64,000 bases of DNA from Catenulispora pinistramenti (lineage in GTDB: Bacteria; Actinomycetota; Actinomycetes; Streptomycetales; Catenulisporaceae). Both the position numbers and the translations under genes were made by a program. Shown here one piece after another: positions 9,440 to 18,033 of the stretch (its first letter is position 1; each line of letters starts with the position of its first letter). Where the stretch lies: assembly GCF_018274385.1 (NCBI RefSeq), contig NZ_JAAFYZ010000019.1, forward strand, positions 1 to 64,000. The letters run 5' to 3'. The notes under the pieces were generated by a model. That model was not told where the DNA came from and ran no database searches. It worked only from the letters and a program-made list of their open reading frames with translations.

Positions 9440-10759
9440 TCAGGGCCGCCCCAGGGCCCGGTAGGTCCAGCCCGCGGCCCGCCAGGCCGCCGCGTCCAGC
9501 GCGTTGCGGCCGTCGATGATGCGGGTGCTCCGCACCTGGCCGCCGACCACCGCCGGGTCCAGCTCGCGGAATTCCTTCCACTCCGTCAGGTGCAGGATCA
9601 CGTCCGCCTGCTCCGCGGCCTCCATCGCCGTATCGGCGTAGGACAGGGTCGGGAACATCTTGCGGGCGTTGTCGGTGGCCTTCGGGTCGTAGACCGTGAC
9701 CTGCGCGCCCTGCAGGTGTATCGACGCCGCGACGTTCAGCGCGGGGGAGTCGCGGATGTCGTCGGATTCCGGCTTGAACGCCGCGCCCCACACCGCGACC
9801 CGCTTGCCGAGCAGCGAGCCGTCGCACTGCTCCCGGGCCAGGTCCACCGTCCGGGCCCGGCGCCGCATGTTGATGGCGTCGACCTCCTTCAGGAAGGCCA
9901 GCGCCTGGTCCACGCCCAGCTCCCCGGCCCGGGCCATGAACGCCCGGATGTCCTTGGGCAGGCAGCCGCCGCCGAAGCCGAGCCCGGGTACCAGGAAGCG
10001 GCCGCCGATCCGCGGGTCGTAGGACAGCGCCTGGGACAGCTGCATGACGTCGGCGCCGGCCGCCTCGCACACCTCGGCCATGGCGTTGATGAAGGAGATC
10101 TTGACCGCGAGGAAGGAGTTCGCGGAGACCTTGACCAGCTCGGCGGTCGAGAAGTCGGTGACGACCAGCGGCACCTTCTCGGCCAGCAGCTGGGCGTACA
10201 AGTGGCGCAGATCCGCCTCGGCCTGCTCGGACCGCACGCCGATCACCAGCCGGTCCGGGTGCAGCGTGTCCTGCACCGCGTAGCCCTCGCGCAGGAACTC
10301 GGGGTTCCACGCCACCTCGGCGTTCGGCGCCAGCTCCGCGAGCCGGTCGGCGATCCGGGCGGCGGTGCCGACCGGGACCGTCGACTTGCCGACCACCAGC
10401 GAGCGGCCCTGGTGCGCGATGGCCCGGGCGATGCTGTCGAAGGCGGCGTCGACATAGGTCATGTCGGCGGCGTACTCGCCCTTCTTCTGCGGCGTGCCCA
10501 CCGAGACGAAGTGCACCGCGCCGTCGCCGGCCCACGCGGCCAGCTCGGCGTAGTCGGAGGTGAAGGACAGCCGGCCGGCCGCGATCTGCTCGCGCATCAG
10601 CTCCTGCAGCCCGGGCTCGTAGAAGGGGACGCGGCCGTCGGCCAGCGCGGCGACCTTCTCCACGTCCACATCCAGGCCCATGACCTCGAATCCGAGTTCG
10701 GCCATGCAGGCGGCGTGGGTGACACCGAGATACCCGGTGCCGATCACCGTGATCCGCAC
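9440..10759 (-). CDS. ugd: UDP-glucose 6-dehydrogenase
   Basis: It oxidises UDP-glucose twice to UDP-glucuronate using NAD. The 439-aa protein has the N-terminal Rossmann motif VIGTGYLGV and the nucleotide-sugar dehydrogenase catalytic motif GFGGGCLPKD (Cys nucleophile near residue 260). The C-terminal UDP-binding domain includes GAAFKPESDDIRDSPAL. The start is GTG at 10759, with GGAG about 8 nt upstream; the frame runs on to 10798 without conservation. UDP-glucuronate can feed acidic wall polymers, so this gene probably serves the glycan locus further right even though it lies 20 kb away. Confidence 0.93.
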   Translation of the reverse strand: MRITVIGTGYLGVTHAACMAELGFEVMGLDVDVEKVAALADGRVPFYEPGLQELMREQIAAGRLSFTSDYAELAAWAGDGAVHFVSVGTPQKKGEYAADMTYVDAAFDSIARAIAHQGRSLVVGKSTVPVGTAARIADRLAELAPNAEVAWNPEFLREGYAVQDTLHPDRLVIGVRSEQAEADLRHLYAQLLAEKVPLVVTDFSTAELVKVSANSFLAVKISFINAMAEVCEAAGADVMQLSQALSYDPRIGGRFLVPGLGFGGGCLPKDIRAFMARAGELGVDQALAFLKEVDAINMRRRARTVDLAREQCDGSLLGKRVAVWGAAFKPESDDIRDSPALNVAASIHLQGAQVTVYDPKATDNARKMFPTLSYADTAMEAAEQADVILHLTEWKEFRELDPAVVGGQVRSTRIIDGRNALDAAAWRAAGWTYRALGRP

Positions 10760-11175
10760 TTGTGTCTCCGATCTGAGGGGGGCTGTCGGTCGAAGCAACC
10801 CAGACTAGATGTCGATGTTAAGCGGAACCGAAAGGCGTGAGAACCAGCTCCGCCCACCCATGACGCGGCTCCCGAACGGGACCCCCAGACCGGTCGCGCA
10901 CCGCACCGGCCCGGCTTCGCTCGGTGTCGGCGACGCCGTCGGTGGAGCACGGAGGAACAGCCGGTGGCGCCGGGTTTGCTGAACCGGTTGACAGGGGCGT
11001 CCGGCTCCGGCGCCCCTCACAGGAAACTCAGTGCTCTGACAGGTGATCACGCCTCGTAGGCGACTAAGGCGCAACGGGTAGGCGAACAAATGTCCCTGGT
11101 CGGACGTTTCCCAACTCGGGGTAGCTTCCGCGCGCCTAGATTGATCGCTCGAGACAGCTTCAAACTGGAGCTCGA
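10760..11175. other. Gene-free stretch between ugd and the DUF1508 pair
   Basis: No credible coding frame in 416 bp. It should contain the divergent promoters. Visible items are a GGGGCG/CGCCCC hairpin at about 10995-11016, an isolated TTGACA at 10988-10993 without a matching -10, and a CGCCTCGTAGGCG stem near 11049-11061. None is assigned a function. Confidence 0.5.
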
Positions 11176-11535
11176 GTGTTGGGCGGAATGGCCGTGGACA
11201 CTGTGCGGGACGAAAGCGGACGCGTGCTGGTGGACCGGGCCGACAACGGGCGATACCGGTGGCGGGCCAAGGCGAGCAACGGTCGCATAGTGGCCGTCTC
11301 GGCCGCGGCCTACTCGGGGATAGACGAAGCCCGCCGCGCCTACTCACGCTTACGCCGGGACGCGCCGACCCTGTCGGCACGTATCAGCCATGTGAAGGAC
11401 GGAGCCGGCTGGACCTGGGTGCTCCAGTCGCCGAGCGGGACGGCGCTGGCCCGGTCGGTCCGCTCCTATGAACGGTACGCGACCTGTCAGATAGCGGTCG
11501 CCAAGTTCCTGGCGCTGCTCGCCGCAGAAGGCTGA
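11176..11535 (+). CDS. Tandem DUF1508 (YegP-like) protein 1
   Basis: A 119-aa cytoplasmic protein made of two copies of a short YegP/DUF1508-like unit. The first is RYRWRAKASNGRIVAVSA followed by a Tyr-Ser-containing helix (residues about 20-62). The second is GWTWVLQSPSGTALARSV followed by its helix (about 75-117). In the family this unit is a small beta-beta-beta-alpha fold of unknown role. GTG 11176 has GGAG 5 nt upstream; the ATG at 11188 is an alternative. One base separates its stop from the next gene, which encodes a second two-unit protein. Confidence 0.72.
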   Translation: MLGGMAVDTVRDESGRVLVDRADNGRYRWRAKASNGRIVAVSAAAYSGIDEARRAYSRLRRDAPTLSARISHVKDGAGWTWVLQSPSGTALARSVRSYERYATCQIAVAKFLALLAAEG

Positions 11536-11536
11536 G

Positions 11537-11893
11537 ATGGCGGCCTCGCTGGTGGTCAGCTCCGCCGACGACGGCGAGCTGACCTGGGTCCTGCTCGCGG
11601 CCAACGGCCGTCCGCTGGCGCGTTCGGCCAACGTCTACCGCAGCGACGAGGCCCTGGACGCGGCCTGGCGCGAACTGGTCGCCGACCGCGACGCCCTCAG
11701 CATCCGCCTCGGCCGCGACGGGCCGGACTGGTGGTGGACGGCCACGCTCCCGGTCCGCGTCGTGGGCGCGGGCATGAGCGCGGGGCGGGTGGTGGCCCGC
11801 AGCGCGCGCGGGTACCTGCGACCGGACCAGTGCCGCGGAGGCGCCATCGGGTTCCGGAACGCCTTGTCGGGCTACGCCCGGCGCGGTAGGTGA
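11537..11893 (+). CDS. Tandem DUF1508-like protein 2
   Basis: A 118-aa protein with the same two-unit plan as its neighbour. Unit 1 is ELTWVLLAANGRPLARSA (residues about 14-58). Unit 2 is WWWTATLPVRVVG with an inserted loop, then GRVVARSARGY (about 72-115). It starts one base after the previous stop, so the two are translationally coupled. The divergence between units suggests an old duplication. Function unknown. Confidence 0.65.
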   Translation: MAASLVVSSADDGELTWVLLAANGRPLARSANVYRSDEALDAAWRELVADRDALSIRLGRDGPDWWWTATLPVRVVGAGMSAGRVVARSARGYLRPDQCRGGAIGFRNALSGYARRGR

Positions 11894-12393
11894 ACGAGGC
11901 GTGTCCGGGATGGCGCCGGGACGGTACCGACGGAAGCACTTCTGGCGCACGCCGGTGGTACCGGCGCTCATCGCCGGGCGCGTGGCCTGCTTGTGCGGCG
12001 GGCCGTGGCCGCCGATCGACGCGGCGACGGTTGGTGAGGACGTTGTGACGATGTGTGGTCCTCGGCGAAGGTGAGTGCTGAGTAGTTCGAACCGGCTACC
12101 GCTTCGGAGTCCCGGGGCGGCTACCGCCGCACCCTTACCGCCGGCAACCGGCCCTCCGCTGCCGCGGGTGAACGCGAGGCTCCGAAGACGGCACCGAAGC
12201 GCCACTGCCGGAAGCACACCGGGTTATGCCGGACTTTGTTTCAGGGCACTCACACACCCCTCAAGCAGCACATCTGTGCGGTCCGAGGCCGATTCGGCCG
12301 CGGACCGCACACAGAGTGCCCTCTGGTCGTCCGCTCGCCGGTCGGCGAGTCTCATTCCCGCAAGGACCAGTCCCCCTTGCAGGAGGAAACGCA
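11894..12393. other. 500-bp gene-free structured leader before the PstS-like gene
   Basis: No credible gene. Several inverted repeats are nested here. CTTCGGAG (12102-12109) can pair with CTCCGAAG (12180-12187) around smaller GGCGG-CTA-CCGCC and CCGG-CAA-CCGG hairpins. GGGCACTC (12244-12251) pairs with GAGTGCCC (12314-12321) around the strong hairpin at 12275-12311. CTCGCC/GGCGAG forms a stem at 12334-12349. The region ends with AGGAGG at 12381. It looks like a long regulated 5' leader. I do not recognise a known riboswitch class, and no PHO-box repeats are evident. Confidence 0.45.
12275..12311 (+). promoter_or_regulatory. Strong leader hairpin within an 8-bp outer stem
   Basis: TGTGCGGTCCG (12275-12285) pairs with CGGACCGCACA (12301-12311), continues through one A-G mismatch into GGCCG/CGGCC, and leaves a 3-nt loop. 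The outer GGGCACTC/GAGTGCCC stem (12244-12321) encloses it. It has no T tract and lies 83 nt before the start codon, so it may be a leader-RNA control element or a terminator for upstream transcription. Confidence 0.55.
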
Positions 12394-13449
12394 ATGCGCT
12401 CTGTCACCCGCAAGCTCGCCATCACCTCGGCGGTCGCCGCGGCCGTCCTCGGCGCCACGGTGGCGTCGAACGGCGCCGCGCTGGCCGACCCGCCGGCGGG
12501 CACCACCCCGGCCGCGACCGACATCGTCGCCGCCGGTTCGGACACCATCCAGGCGTTCGACAACGGTCTGTCGACCCAGTACAACGCGACCAGCCCGGCC
12601 TCGAAGTTCTACACCTGGGACGCGACCGGCACCTCGCCGATCACCCCGAAGACCGGCGCCACCTCGATTCCCCGGCCGAACGGTTCCGGCCAGGGCATCA
12701 CGGCGCTGAACAACAACACCAACGCCACGCTCGACATCGCCCGCTCCTCGCGCGGTCCGAACACGGGCACCGCGGACTGGTTCATCCCGTTCGCCCAGGA
12801 CGCGGTGGGCTGGGCCGGCTTCACCGGCGGCAACGCGCCGACCGACCTGACCTCGGCCGACCTGCAGGGCATCTACACCTGCAGCATCACCAACTGGAAC
12901 CAGATCACCGACGAGCCCGGCTACACCGGCCCGAACGCGACGATCGACCCGATCGTCCCGCAGTCCGGTTCCGGCACCCGTTCGTTCTTCCTGTCCGCGC
13001 TGAACATCACGGCCGCCAGCGAGCCGTGCTGGAACGCCACCACGCCGGAGGAGAACGAGGGCACCGCCTCGGTCTTCGCCGGTGACGTGAACGCCGTCTT
13101 CCCCTACTCGCTGAGCCACGCGGTCGGCCAGCTCTACGACGGCAAGGGCAGCGGCACCGACAACATCGGCGTCCTGGACGTCTTCCGCTCGATCGACGGC
13201 AACACCCAGATCGACCAGACCAACAAGGTGTGGAACGCGAACTTCCCGCTGACTTACACCCGCGAGGTCTACCACGTCGTGCGCCAGTCCGACTGGGCCG
13301 ACGCCACCGAGGGCCCGCGCCTGAAGGCCCTGCTCGACCGCTCCACCAACGGCGGCTACCTGTGTGGCACCGCCGCCAGCAGCCTGATCACCAGCTACGG
13401 CTTCCAGACGCTGGGCAACGCCTGCGGCACCCTGACCGCCGGTCAGTGA
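12394..13449 (+). CDS. Secreted PstS-like substrate-binding protein (untethered)
   Basis: A 351-aa secreted protein with a signal peptide (residues 1-31, cleavage after AALA). It has a PBP-like domain of the phosphate-binding type: ADIVAAGSDTIQAF at the start, SADLQGIYTCSITNWNQI as in PstS, and VPQSGSGTRSFF near residues 188-199 resembling the PstS phosphate-binding loop. It lacks a lipobox Cys and a C-terminal TM, so it should be released or loosely wall-bound. The ATG has a perfect AGGAGG about 7 nt upstream. It precedes a Pst-like operon but is separated from it by two terminators. The ligand is probably phosphate, which is inferred. Confidence 0.78.
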   Translation: MRSVTRKLAITSAVAAAVLGATVASNGAALADPPAGTTPAATDIVAAGSDTIQAFDNGLSTQYNATSPASKFYTWDATGTSPITPKTGATSIPRPNGSGQGITALNNNTNATLDIARSSRGPNTGTADWFIPFAQDAVGWAGFTGGNAPTDLTSADLQGIYTCSITNWNQITDEPGYTGPNATIDPIVPQSGSGTRSFFLSALNITAASEPCWNATTPEENEGTASVFAGDVNAVFPYSLSHAVGQLYDGKGSGTDNIGVLDVFRSIDGNTQIDQTNKVWNANFPLTYTREVYHVVRQSDWADATEGPRLKALLDRSTNGGYLCGTAASSLITSYGFQTLGNACGTLTAGQ

Positions 13450-13504
13450 CCTCTCACCGGTCGGAGCACCACTGACCCTCGGTCGCGGTGATCCGGCCTC
13501 ACGA

Positions 13505-13547
13505 CCGGGCCCGCCGGAGCCGTCCATGGACGACTCGGCGGGCCCGG
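13505..13547 (+). terminator. Terminator after the secreted PstS-like gene
   Basis: A 43-nt near-palindrome centred on TCCATGGA, with outer arms CCGGGCCCGCCG and CGGCGGGCCCGG, 55 nt after the stop and followed by a pyrimidine-rich tail (CTCTTCCTCCCTT). Confidence 0.75.
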
Positions 13548-13601
13548 CTCTTCCTCCCTTCCCCATGTCCGCCCTCTATCCCTGACTTCCAAGGAGTCCC
13601 C

Positions 13602-14186
13602 ATGAACCGCACCGCTGTGCGCACGGTGGCTGCCGCCGCCGCCCTCGCCGCGACCGCCATCGCCCTGCCGTCGGCCAGCGCGACCGGCACCCCGGCTTCC
13701 GGTTCGGTCGCCTTGACCGCCTCCAACGCCTTCCTCACCTCGGCGCTCCGCTCCGGCATCGCGGCGGTGCCGCTGCCGACGGCGACCGGGTCCTACAACA
13801 GCGCCACCGGTGCGACCGCGACCTTCCCGGTCACCGGTGGCAACGCCGTGCTGGCGCGCTACTACGGCAGCGTGACGCTCGGCGGCGGGATCGCCTTCGC
13901 GGACGCGCTGACCGGCAAGATCGTCTGCTTCCACCAGGTCTCCCTCAGCGCCCGCAGCCAGGAGCTGTCCGCGGTGCCCGACGGCGGCACCACGCCGGTG
14001 AACCTGTTCGAGTTCGGCGGCGACACCGTGATCAGCAACATCGGCGTCAAGCCGGAGACCCTGACCGGTGACGCGGACATCCCGGCCGACGGCGCCGCCT
14101 ATCTGGACCAGGCGCTGGGCACCACGTTCTTCACCGCCAACCAGGCTGTCGGCTCCCTGAGCGCCACCTACACGCCGGCCTCCTGA
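13602..14186 (+). CDS. Small secreted protein, unrecognised
   Basis: A 194-aa protein with a clear Sec signal peptide (residues 1-28, ASA cleavage) and a mature part rich in Thr, Gly, Val and Ala, predicted mostly beta. Segments such as GSYNSATGATATFPVTGG and GSVTLGGGIAF have the rhythm of HtaA-like beta domains, but the similarity is too weak to name. No membrane anchor or sorting motif. AAGGAG lies 6 nt before the ATG. It has its own terminator and sits between the free binding protein and the tethered transport operon, so a role at the same cell surface is likely but unproven. Confidence 0.7.
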   Translation: MNRTAVRTVAAAAALAATAIALPSASATGTPASGSVALTASNAFLTSALRSGIAAVPLPTATGSYNSATGATATFPVTGGNAVLARYYGSVTLGGGIAFADALTGKIVCFHQVSLSARSQELSAVPDGGTTPVNLFEFGGDTVISNIGVKPETLTGDADIPADGAAYLDQALGTTFFTANQAVGSLSATYTPAS

Positions 14187-14215
14187 TCAATTCATTGACA
14201 TGCCGACCGAAAGTG

Positions 14216-14243
14216 CGACGCCGGGCCGGTCCCGGCGTCGTTT
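14216..14243 (+). terminator. Terminator before the Pst-like operon
   Basis: Perfect 10-bp stem CGACGCCGGG / CCCGGCGTCG with a 5-nt loop followed by TTT, 29 nt after the upstream stop codon. Confidence 0.8.
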
Positions 14244-14350
14244 CGCGGTCGGCCACCGTTTTCGCCTTGGCCGCGTCGCGGTCGGTTCCCCGTCGCCCGC
14301 GAGCGGGCGAATGTATGCGTCCCCTGATTTTCGATCTCGGAGGTTCCTCC

Positions 14351-16957
14351 ATGTCGCCCCGTGAAGCGGGAGCCGTCCGGCGCCGCAGAGGCGTGCGCGC
14401 CTATTGTGCGGCCGTACTCGCCTGGACGGCCGCGTTCATGGCGGCCCTGGTTCTGCTGCCTCCGGGTGCGCACACCATCGCCGCGGCCCACGCTGACAGC
14501 TCGTCGGTCACCGTCCCCGGACCAGCGGTCTGGATTCCGTCCACGCAGACGTACGGCGCCAACGGCGCTGTGACGGTTTCCCAGACAACGAACCTTGTGG
14601 ACCAGATGGTTCATGTGTCCTGGACCGGTTTCACTCCCAGCAGCGGCCAGTTCGTGACGTTCACCAACCTCAACGTCCTGTACCCGGTCGCGGTCTACGA
14701 ATGCCGGGGCACGAATCCCAAGATCACCGACTGCTACGGCACGACCCACTACGGCCAGAAGGCCGCCGCCGGCTTCGCCCAGCCCAACGACGGGGCAGGC
14801 CTGGCAGCGCCTGACTTCCCCAACAACGCGGTGCCCGCGGTGACTCGTAGCGACGGCACCGGAAGCGCTGACATCGAGGTCTACACGGCGAACCAAAGCC
14901 CGTCTTTGGGCTGTGACGCGGCCAACCCGTGTTCGATCGTCGTCGAACCGAACTACGGCGGCGACTCGACCGGGATCGACAGTACGACGTCGCCCCCGGC
15001 ACCGAACTGCGCCGACCACGGGGTGGACCGCCACCCTCCCTATATGGCGACGTTCAATGGCTTTCTCCAGGTCGACCCGAACCAGAACGGCACCGGCGAG
15101 ATGTGTGCCTGGAACAACCACGTCACCATTCCGCTCTCCTTCGCCCCCGTCGCCGGCGCCTGTCCGGCCAGTGCGGCCGGCGTGTCCGCCGAGGGGATGC
15201 CGATGCTCGACCGGGCCTTGGCGCAGTGGACGGTCGGTGCCTGCCTCAACTCGGCCGATCCGGTAACCCTGCAGTACAGCAGCGATATCACCGAGCCGGA
15301 GTCGCGCAGCGACTTCTTGCAGGGCCGGGCCGGGGCTGACATGGCCTTCACCTCGCTGCCCGCCGATCCGGCGGCCAGCAGCGCGCATCCGTACACCTAT
15401 GTGCCACTGGGCAACACCGGCATCGTGATCGCGTTCTTCATCGATGACGCCCGCACGCACCTGCCCATCACCGGCGTGAAGCTGAACGCGAGATTGATCG
15501 CCAAACTGTTGACGCAGTCCTATGACGTCGAACACATCTCGACCTCGAAGATCGACATCCCGTCGGTGGCGGGGAACCCGACGTGTCTGTTCAGCGATCC
15601 GGAGTTCCTGGCGCTGAACGCCCAGACCGGTGTCACCTGGCCGAACTGCGCGGGGAACGCCATCTCCAGTCTGCCGATCGTGACGGGCGGCACGACTGAT
15701 CTGGTGACGGAGCTGACGACGTGGATCATGTCGGATCCCGACGCCGAGGCGTTCCTGGCCGGGACTCCGGATCCATGGGGCATGCACGTCGATTCCTTCT
15801 ACCAGACCTCCAAATATCCCTACCCCATCAACAGCTTCGTCTCTCAGGACGGCAGCGGCCCCGCGGGCGAACTGGGGACCGGCCTGCCCTTCCCCACCGA
15901 TCCCAACGCGGCGGATCATGACGGGGCGCATATGAAGGGCTACGAGTGGAACCCGCTCCAGGCCGGGCTCGACGACGTCGCCCGGCACATGCTGCAGGCG
16001 AACCCGACATGCATCGTCTGGCAGTACGACGCGTTCAACGGCATCCACGACAAGTGCACGGCGCAACTCGTCGGCGGCCGTGACGTGATCGCCGTCATGG
16101 ACGCCGGCCGCGCCGCGGCCTTCAACATGCCGACCGCGGCCCTGGCCAATGGTTCCGGTGCCTACGTGCCTCCGAACGCTTCCAGCATGAAGTCGGCAGC
16201 CCTGGACTACGTGACCGATCCCAAGACCGGGACCCAGTCGCTTCCGTGGGGCAGCGCCCACACCGGCTACTCGGGCGACACCAACGCCTACGCGTTGACC
16301 GTCCCGACATACGCGATGGCTCCGACCTCCGGGGTCCCGGCGGCCAAGGCCACCACGATCGCCGATCTCCTGTCCGCGGTGACGGACAGCCGCAGCGGCC
16401 AGCTGTCCGGCACCCAGCCCGGCGAGCTCGCTCCCGGCTTCACGGCGAACACCCCGGCGCAGGCGGCGCAGGCGGGCGCGGCGATCGGCAGGATTCGGGC
16501 CGGCGCCGGCCCGAACGGCGGGCCGACCACGGTGACCGCCACCGGCCCGGCCACCGGCAAGCCCACCACCTCCGGCAACGAGGTGATCACCCCGGTGACG
16601 GTCACGAAGAACGGCACGCCCTCGGTCTCTTACAGCACCAGCACGCTGGGCGGCAACGGCGGGGCGAACGGCGGTGCCGACGCGGCGGACGGCGCGTCCG
16701 GTTCGTCCAAGGGCGCGGCTGGAGCCTCCGGGAGCAGCGGCCCGACCCGCAACCTGAGCGGCTCCACCACGGCGGCGGCGGTGGGTAGTGCCACTGCTGA
16801 CAAGGCCGGGGTCGGCCGGCTGATCCTGCCGATCCTGCTGATCATCGGCCTGGTCCTGGTGGCCGCCGGTCCCGCGGCGCTGGTCCTGTCCTCCGGCGGC
16901 GTGAGCACCAAGCTTCGGGCGCTGTGGCCGCAGGCCAAGCGGCGTTTCGGGCGGTGA
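14351..16957 (+). CDS. Membrane-tethered PstS-related protein with long linker
   Basis: An 868-aa surface protein. A basic N-terminus and hydrophobic stretch (residues about 20-48) act as signal peptide. An N-terminal beta-rich region of about 230 residues comes next, then a degenerate PBP-like domain (MLDRALAQW, GADMAFTSLPADP, LPIVTGGTTDLVTELTTWI). A Gly/Thr/Ser-rich linker spans about 716-815, then one TM helix (LILPILLIIGLVLVAAGPAA) and a basic cytoplasmic tail ending KRRFGR. No LPxTG-type motif. The ATG at 14351 has GGAGG 8-9 nt upstream; that SD lies in the palindrome GGAGGTTCCTCC. It is the first gene of the operon and its stop is 4 nt before pstC, implying a role in substrate capture. 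Confidence 0.72.
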   Translation: MSPREAGAVRRRRGVRAYCAAVLAWTAAFMAALVLLPPGAHTIAAAHADSSSVTVPGPAVWIPSTQTYGANGAVTVSQTTNLVDQMVHVSWTGFTPSSGQFVTFTNLNVLYPVAVYECRGTNPKITDCYGTTHYGQKAAAGFAQPNDGAGLAAPDFPNNAVPAVTRSDGTGSADIEVYTANQSPSLGCDAANPCSIVVEPNYGGDSTGIDSTTSPPAPNCADHGVDRHPPYMATFNGFLQVDPNQNGTGEMCAWNNHVTIPLSFAPVAGACPASAAGVSAEGMPMLDRALAQWTVGACLNSADPVTLQYSSDITEPESRSDFLQGRAGADMAFTSLPADPAASSAHPYTYVPLGNTGIVIAFFIDDARTHLPITGVKLNARLIAKLLTQSYDVEHISTSKIDIPSVAGNPTCLFSDPEFLALNAQTGVTWPNCAGNAISSLPIVTGGTTDLVTELTTWIMSDPDAEAFLAGTPDPWGMHVDSFYQTSKYPYPINSFVSQDGSGPAGELGTGLPFPTDPNAADHDGAHMKGYEWNPLQAGLDDVARHMLQANPTCIVWQYDAFNGIHDKCTAQLVGGRDVIAVMDAGRAAAFNMPTAALANGSGAYVPPNASSMKSAALDYVTDPKTGTQSLPWGSAHTGYSGDTNAYALTVPTYAMAPTSGVPAAKATTIADLLSAVTDSRSGQLSGTQPGELAPGFTANTPAQAAQAGAAIGRIRAGAGPNGGPTTVTATGPATGKPTTSGNEVITPVTVTKNGTPSVSYSTSTLGGNGGANGGADAADGASGSSKGAAGASGSSGPTRNLSGSTTAAAVGSATADKAGVGRLILPILLIIGLVLVAAGPAALVLSSGGVSTKLRALWPQAKRRFGR

Positions 16958-16961
16958 GCCG

Positions 16962-18017
16962 GTGACCACCGCCGACGCCGGCACCGAGCTGGCCGACGAC
17001 CTGTTCGGGTCGCCGCCCCAGGGCTCCGGCCCCGGGGCGGCGCCCGCCCCCGCCGACGACACCCCGATGAAGATCATCCCTGGCGTCTCGCGCGGCGACC
17101 GGGTCTTCCGGATCGCCTTCCGGGGCGCCGGCCTGTCGGTGTTCGCGATCATGGGGCTGATCGCCCTGTTCCTCATCACCCGCGGCGCGCAGGCGCTGCA
17201 CGCCACGGGCTGGTCCTTCCTGACCGAGCAGCGGTGGCAGACGGCCACGCACCGGTTCGGCGTGGGTGCCGTGCTGCCGGACGGGATCATCATCGCGGTC
17301 ATCGCGCTGGTGATCGCGGTGCCGGTGGCGCTGTCCGCGGCGCTGTGGATCTCCGAGTACGCGCCTTCCGGCCTTCGCCGGACTCTGATCTCGCTGATCG
17401 ACCTGATGGCGGCGGTGCCGAGCATCGTCTACGGGCTGTGGGGGCTGATCTTCCTCACGCCGCGCATCATCGGGTTCGAGCGCTGGGCGGCGACCCACCT
17501 CGGTGGCGTGCTGCCGTTCCTCAAGGTGCGCAACGGCGAGGTCTCCGCTTCCTACTCGCAATCGGGGTTCATCGCCGGGGTGGTGGTGGCGCTGATGATC
17601 ATCCCGATCGTCTGCTCGCTGTCCCGGGAGGTGTTCTCCCAGGCCCCGACCGGAGAGCGGGAGGGCGCCTATGCCTTGGGCGCCACGCGGTGGGGGATGG
17701 TGCGCACCGTCGTGCTGCCGTTCGGTAAGGGCGGGATGATCGGCGCGGTGATGCTGGGGTTCGGCCGGGCCATGGGTGAGACCATCGCCGTCGCGCTGAT
17801 CATCTCGCCGGTGTTCGCGATCACCTGGCATCCCCTGCAAGCCGACTCCAACTCCATCTCCTCGCTGATCGCGCTGCGATACGGCGAGTCCGACAAGCTG
17901 TCGCTGTCGGCCCTGATGGCCGCCGGGCTCGTGCTGTTCACGATCACCCTGCTGGTCAACATGGTCGCGTCCGCGATCATCGCCAGATCGCGCTCCGGCG
18001 CCGCGACCAACGAGTGA
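16962..18017 (+). CDS. pstC: Phosphate-type ABC transporter permease PstC
   Basis: A 351-aa inner-membrane subunit of a PstSCAB-type importer with about six helices. The ABC permease EAA loop is GAYALGATRWGMVRTVVLPF near residues 232-251, and DLMAAVPSIVYGLWGL is characteristic of PstC. The N-terminal 35 or so residues are Pro/Gly/Ala-rich. The GTG start lies 4 nt after the preceding stop. It pairs with PstA, and PstB further along supplies the ATPase. Confidence 0.92.
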   Translation: MTTADAGTELADDLFGSPPQGSGPGAAPAPADDTPMKIIPGVSRGDRVFRIAFRGAGLSVFAIMGLIALFLITRGAQALHATGWSFLTEQRWQTATHRFGVGAVLPDGIIIAVIALVIAVPVALSAALWISEYAPSGLRRTLISLIDLMAAVPSIVYGLWGLIFLTPRIIGFERWAATHLGGVLPFLKVRNGEVSASYSQSGFIAGVVVALMIIPIVCSLSREVFSQAPTGEREGAYALGATRWGMVRTVVLPFGKGGMIGAVMLGFGRAMGETIAVALIISPVFAITWHPLQADSNSISSLIALRYGESDKLSLSALMAAGLVLFTITLLVNMVASAIIARSRSGAATNE

Positions 18018-18033
18018 GGGGTCTGACGCCGTC

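Noticed and set aside
10988-10993. TTGACA as a -35 element
   Set aside because: No TAnnnT hexamer occurs 16-18 nt downstream; the bases there form a GC-rich hairpin.
11039-11075. CTCGTAGGCG-containing stem resembling part of the c-di-AMP (ydaO) riboswitch
   Set aside because: Only one short segment is similar; the 5' conserved elements are missing and the downstream DUF1508 genes are not typical targets.
12201-12207. GCCACTG, a string found in cobalamin riboswitches
   Set aside because: The other conserved parts, including the downstream B12 box, are not visible, and a PstS-like gene is not a usual target.
14192-17425. Long minus-strand frame opposite the tethered binding-protein gene
   Set aside because: Low-complexity Arg/Gly-rich translation without motifs; the plus strand has signal peptide, domains, TM and operon context.
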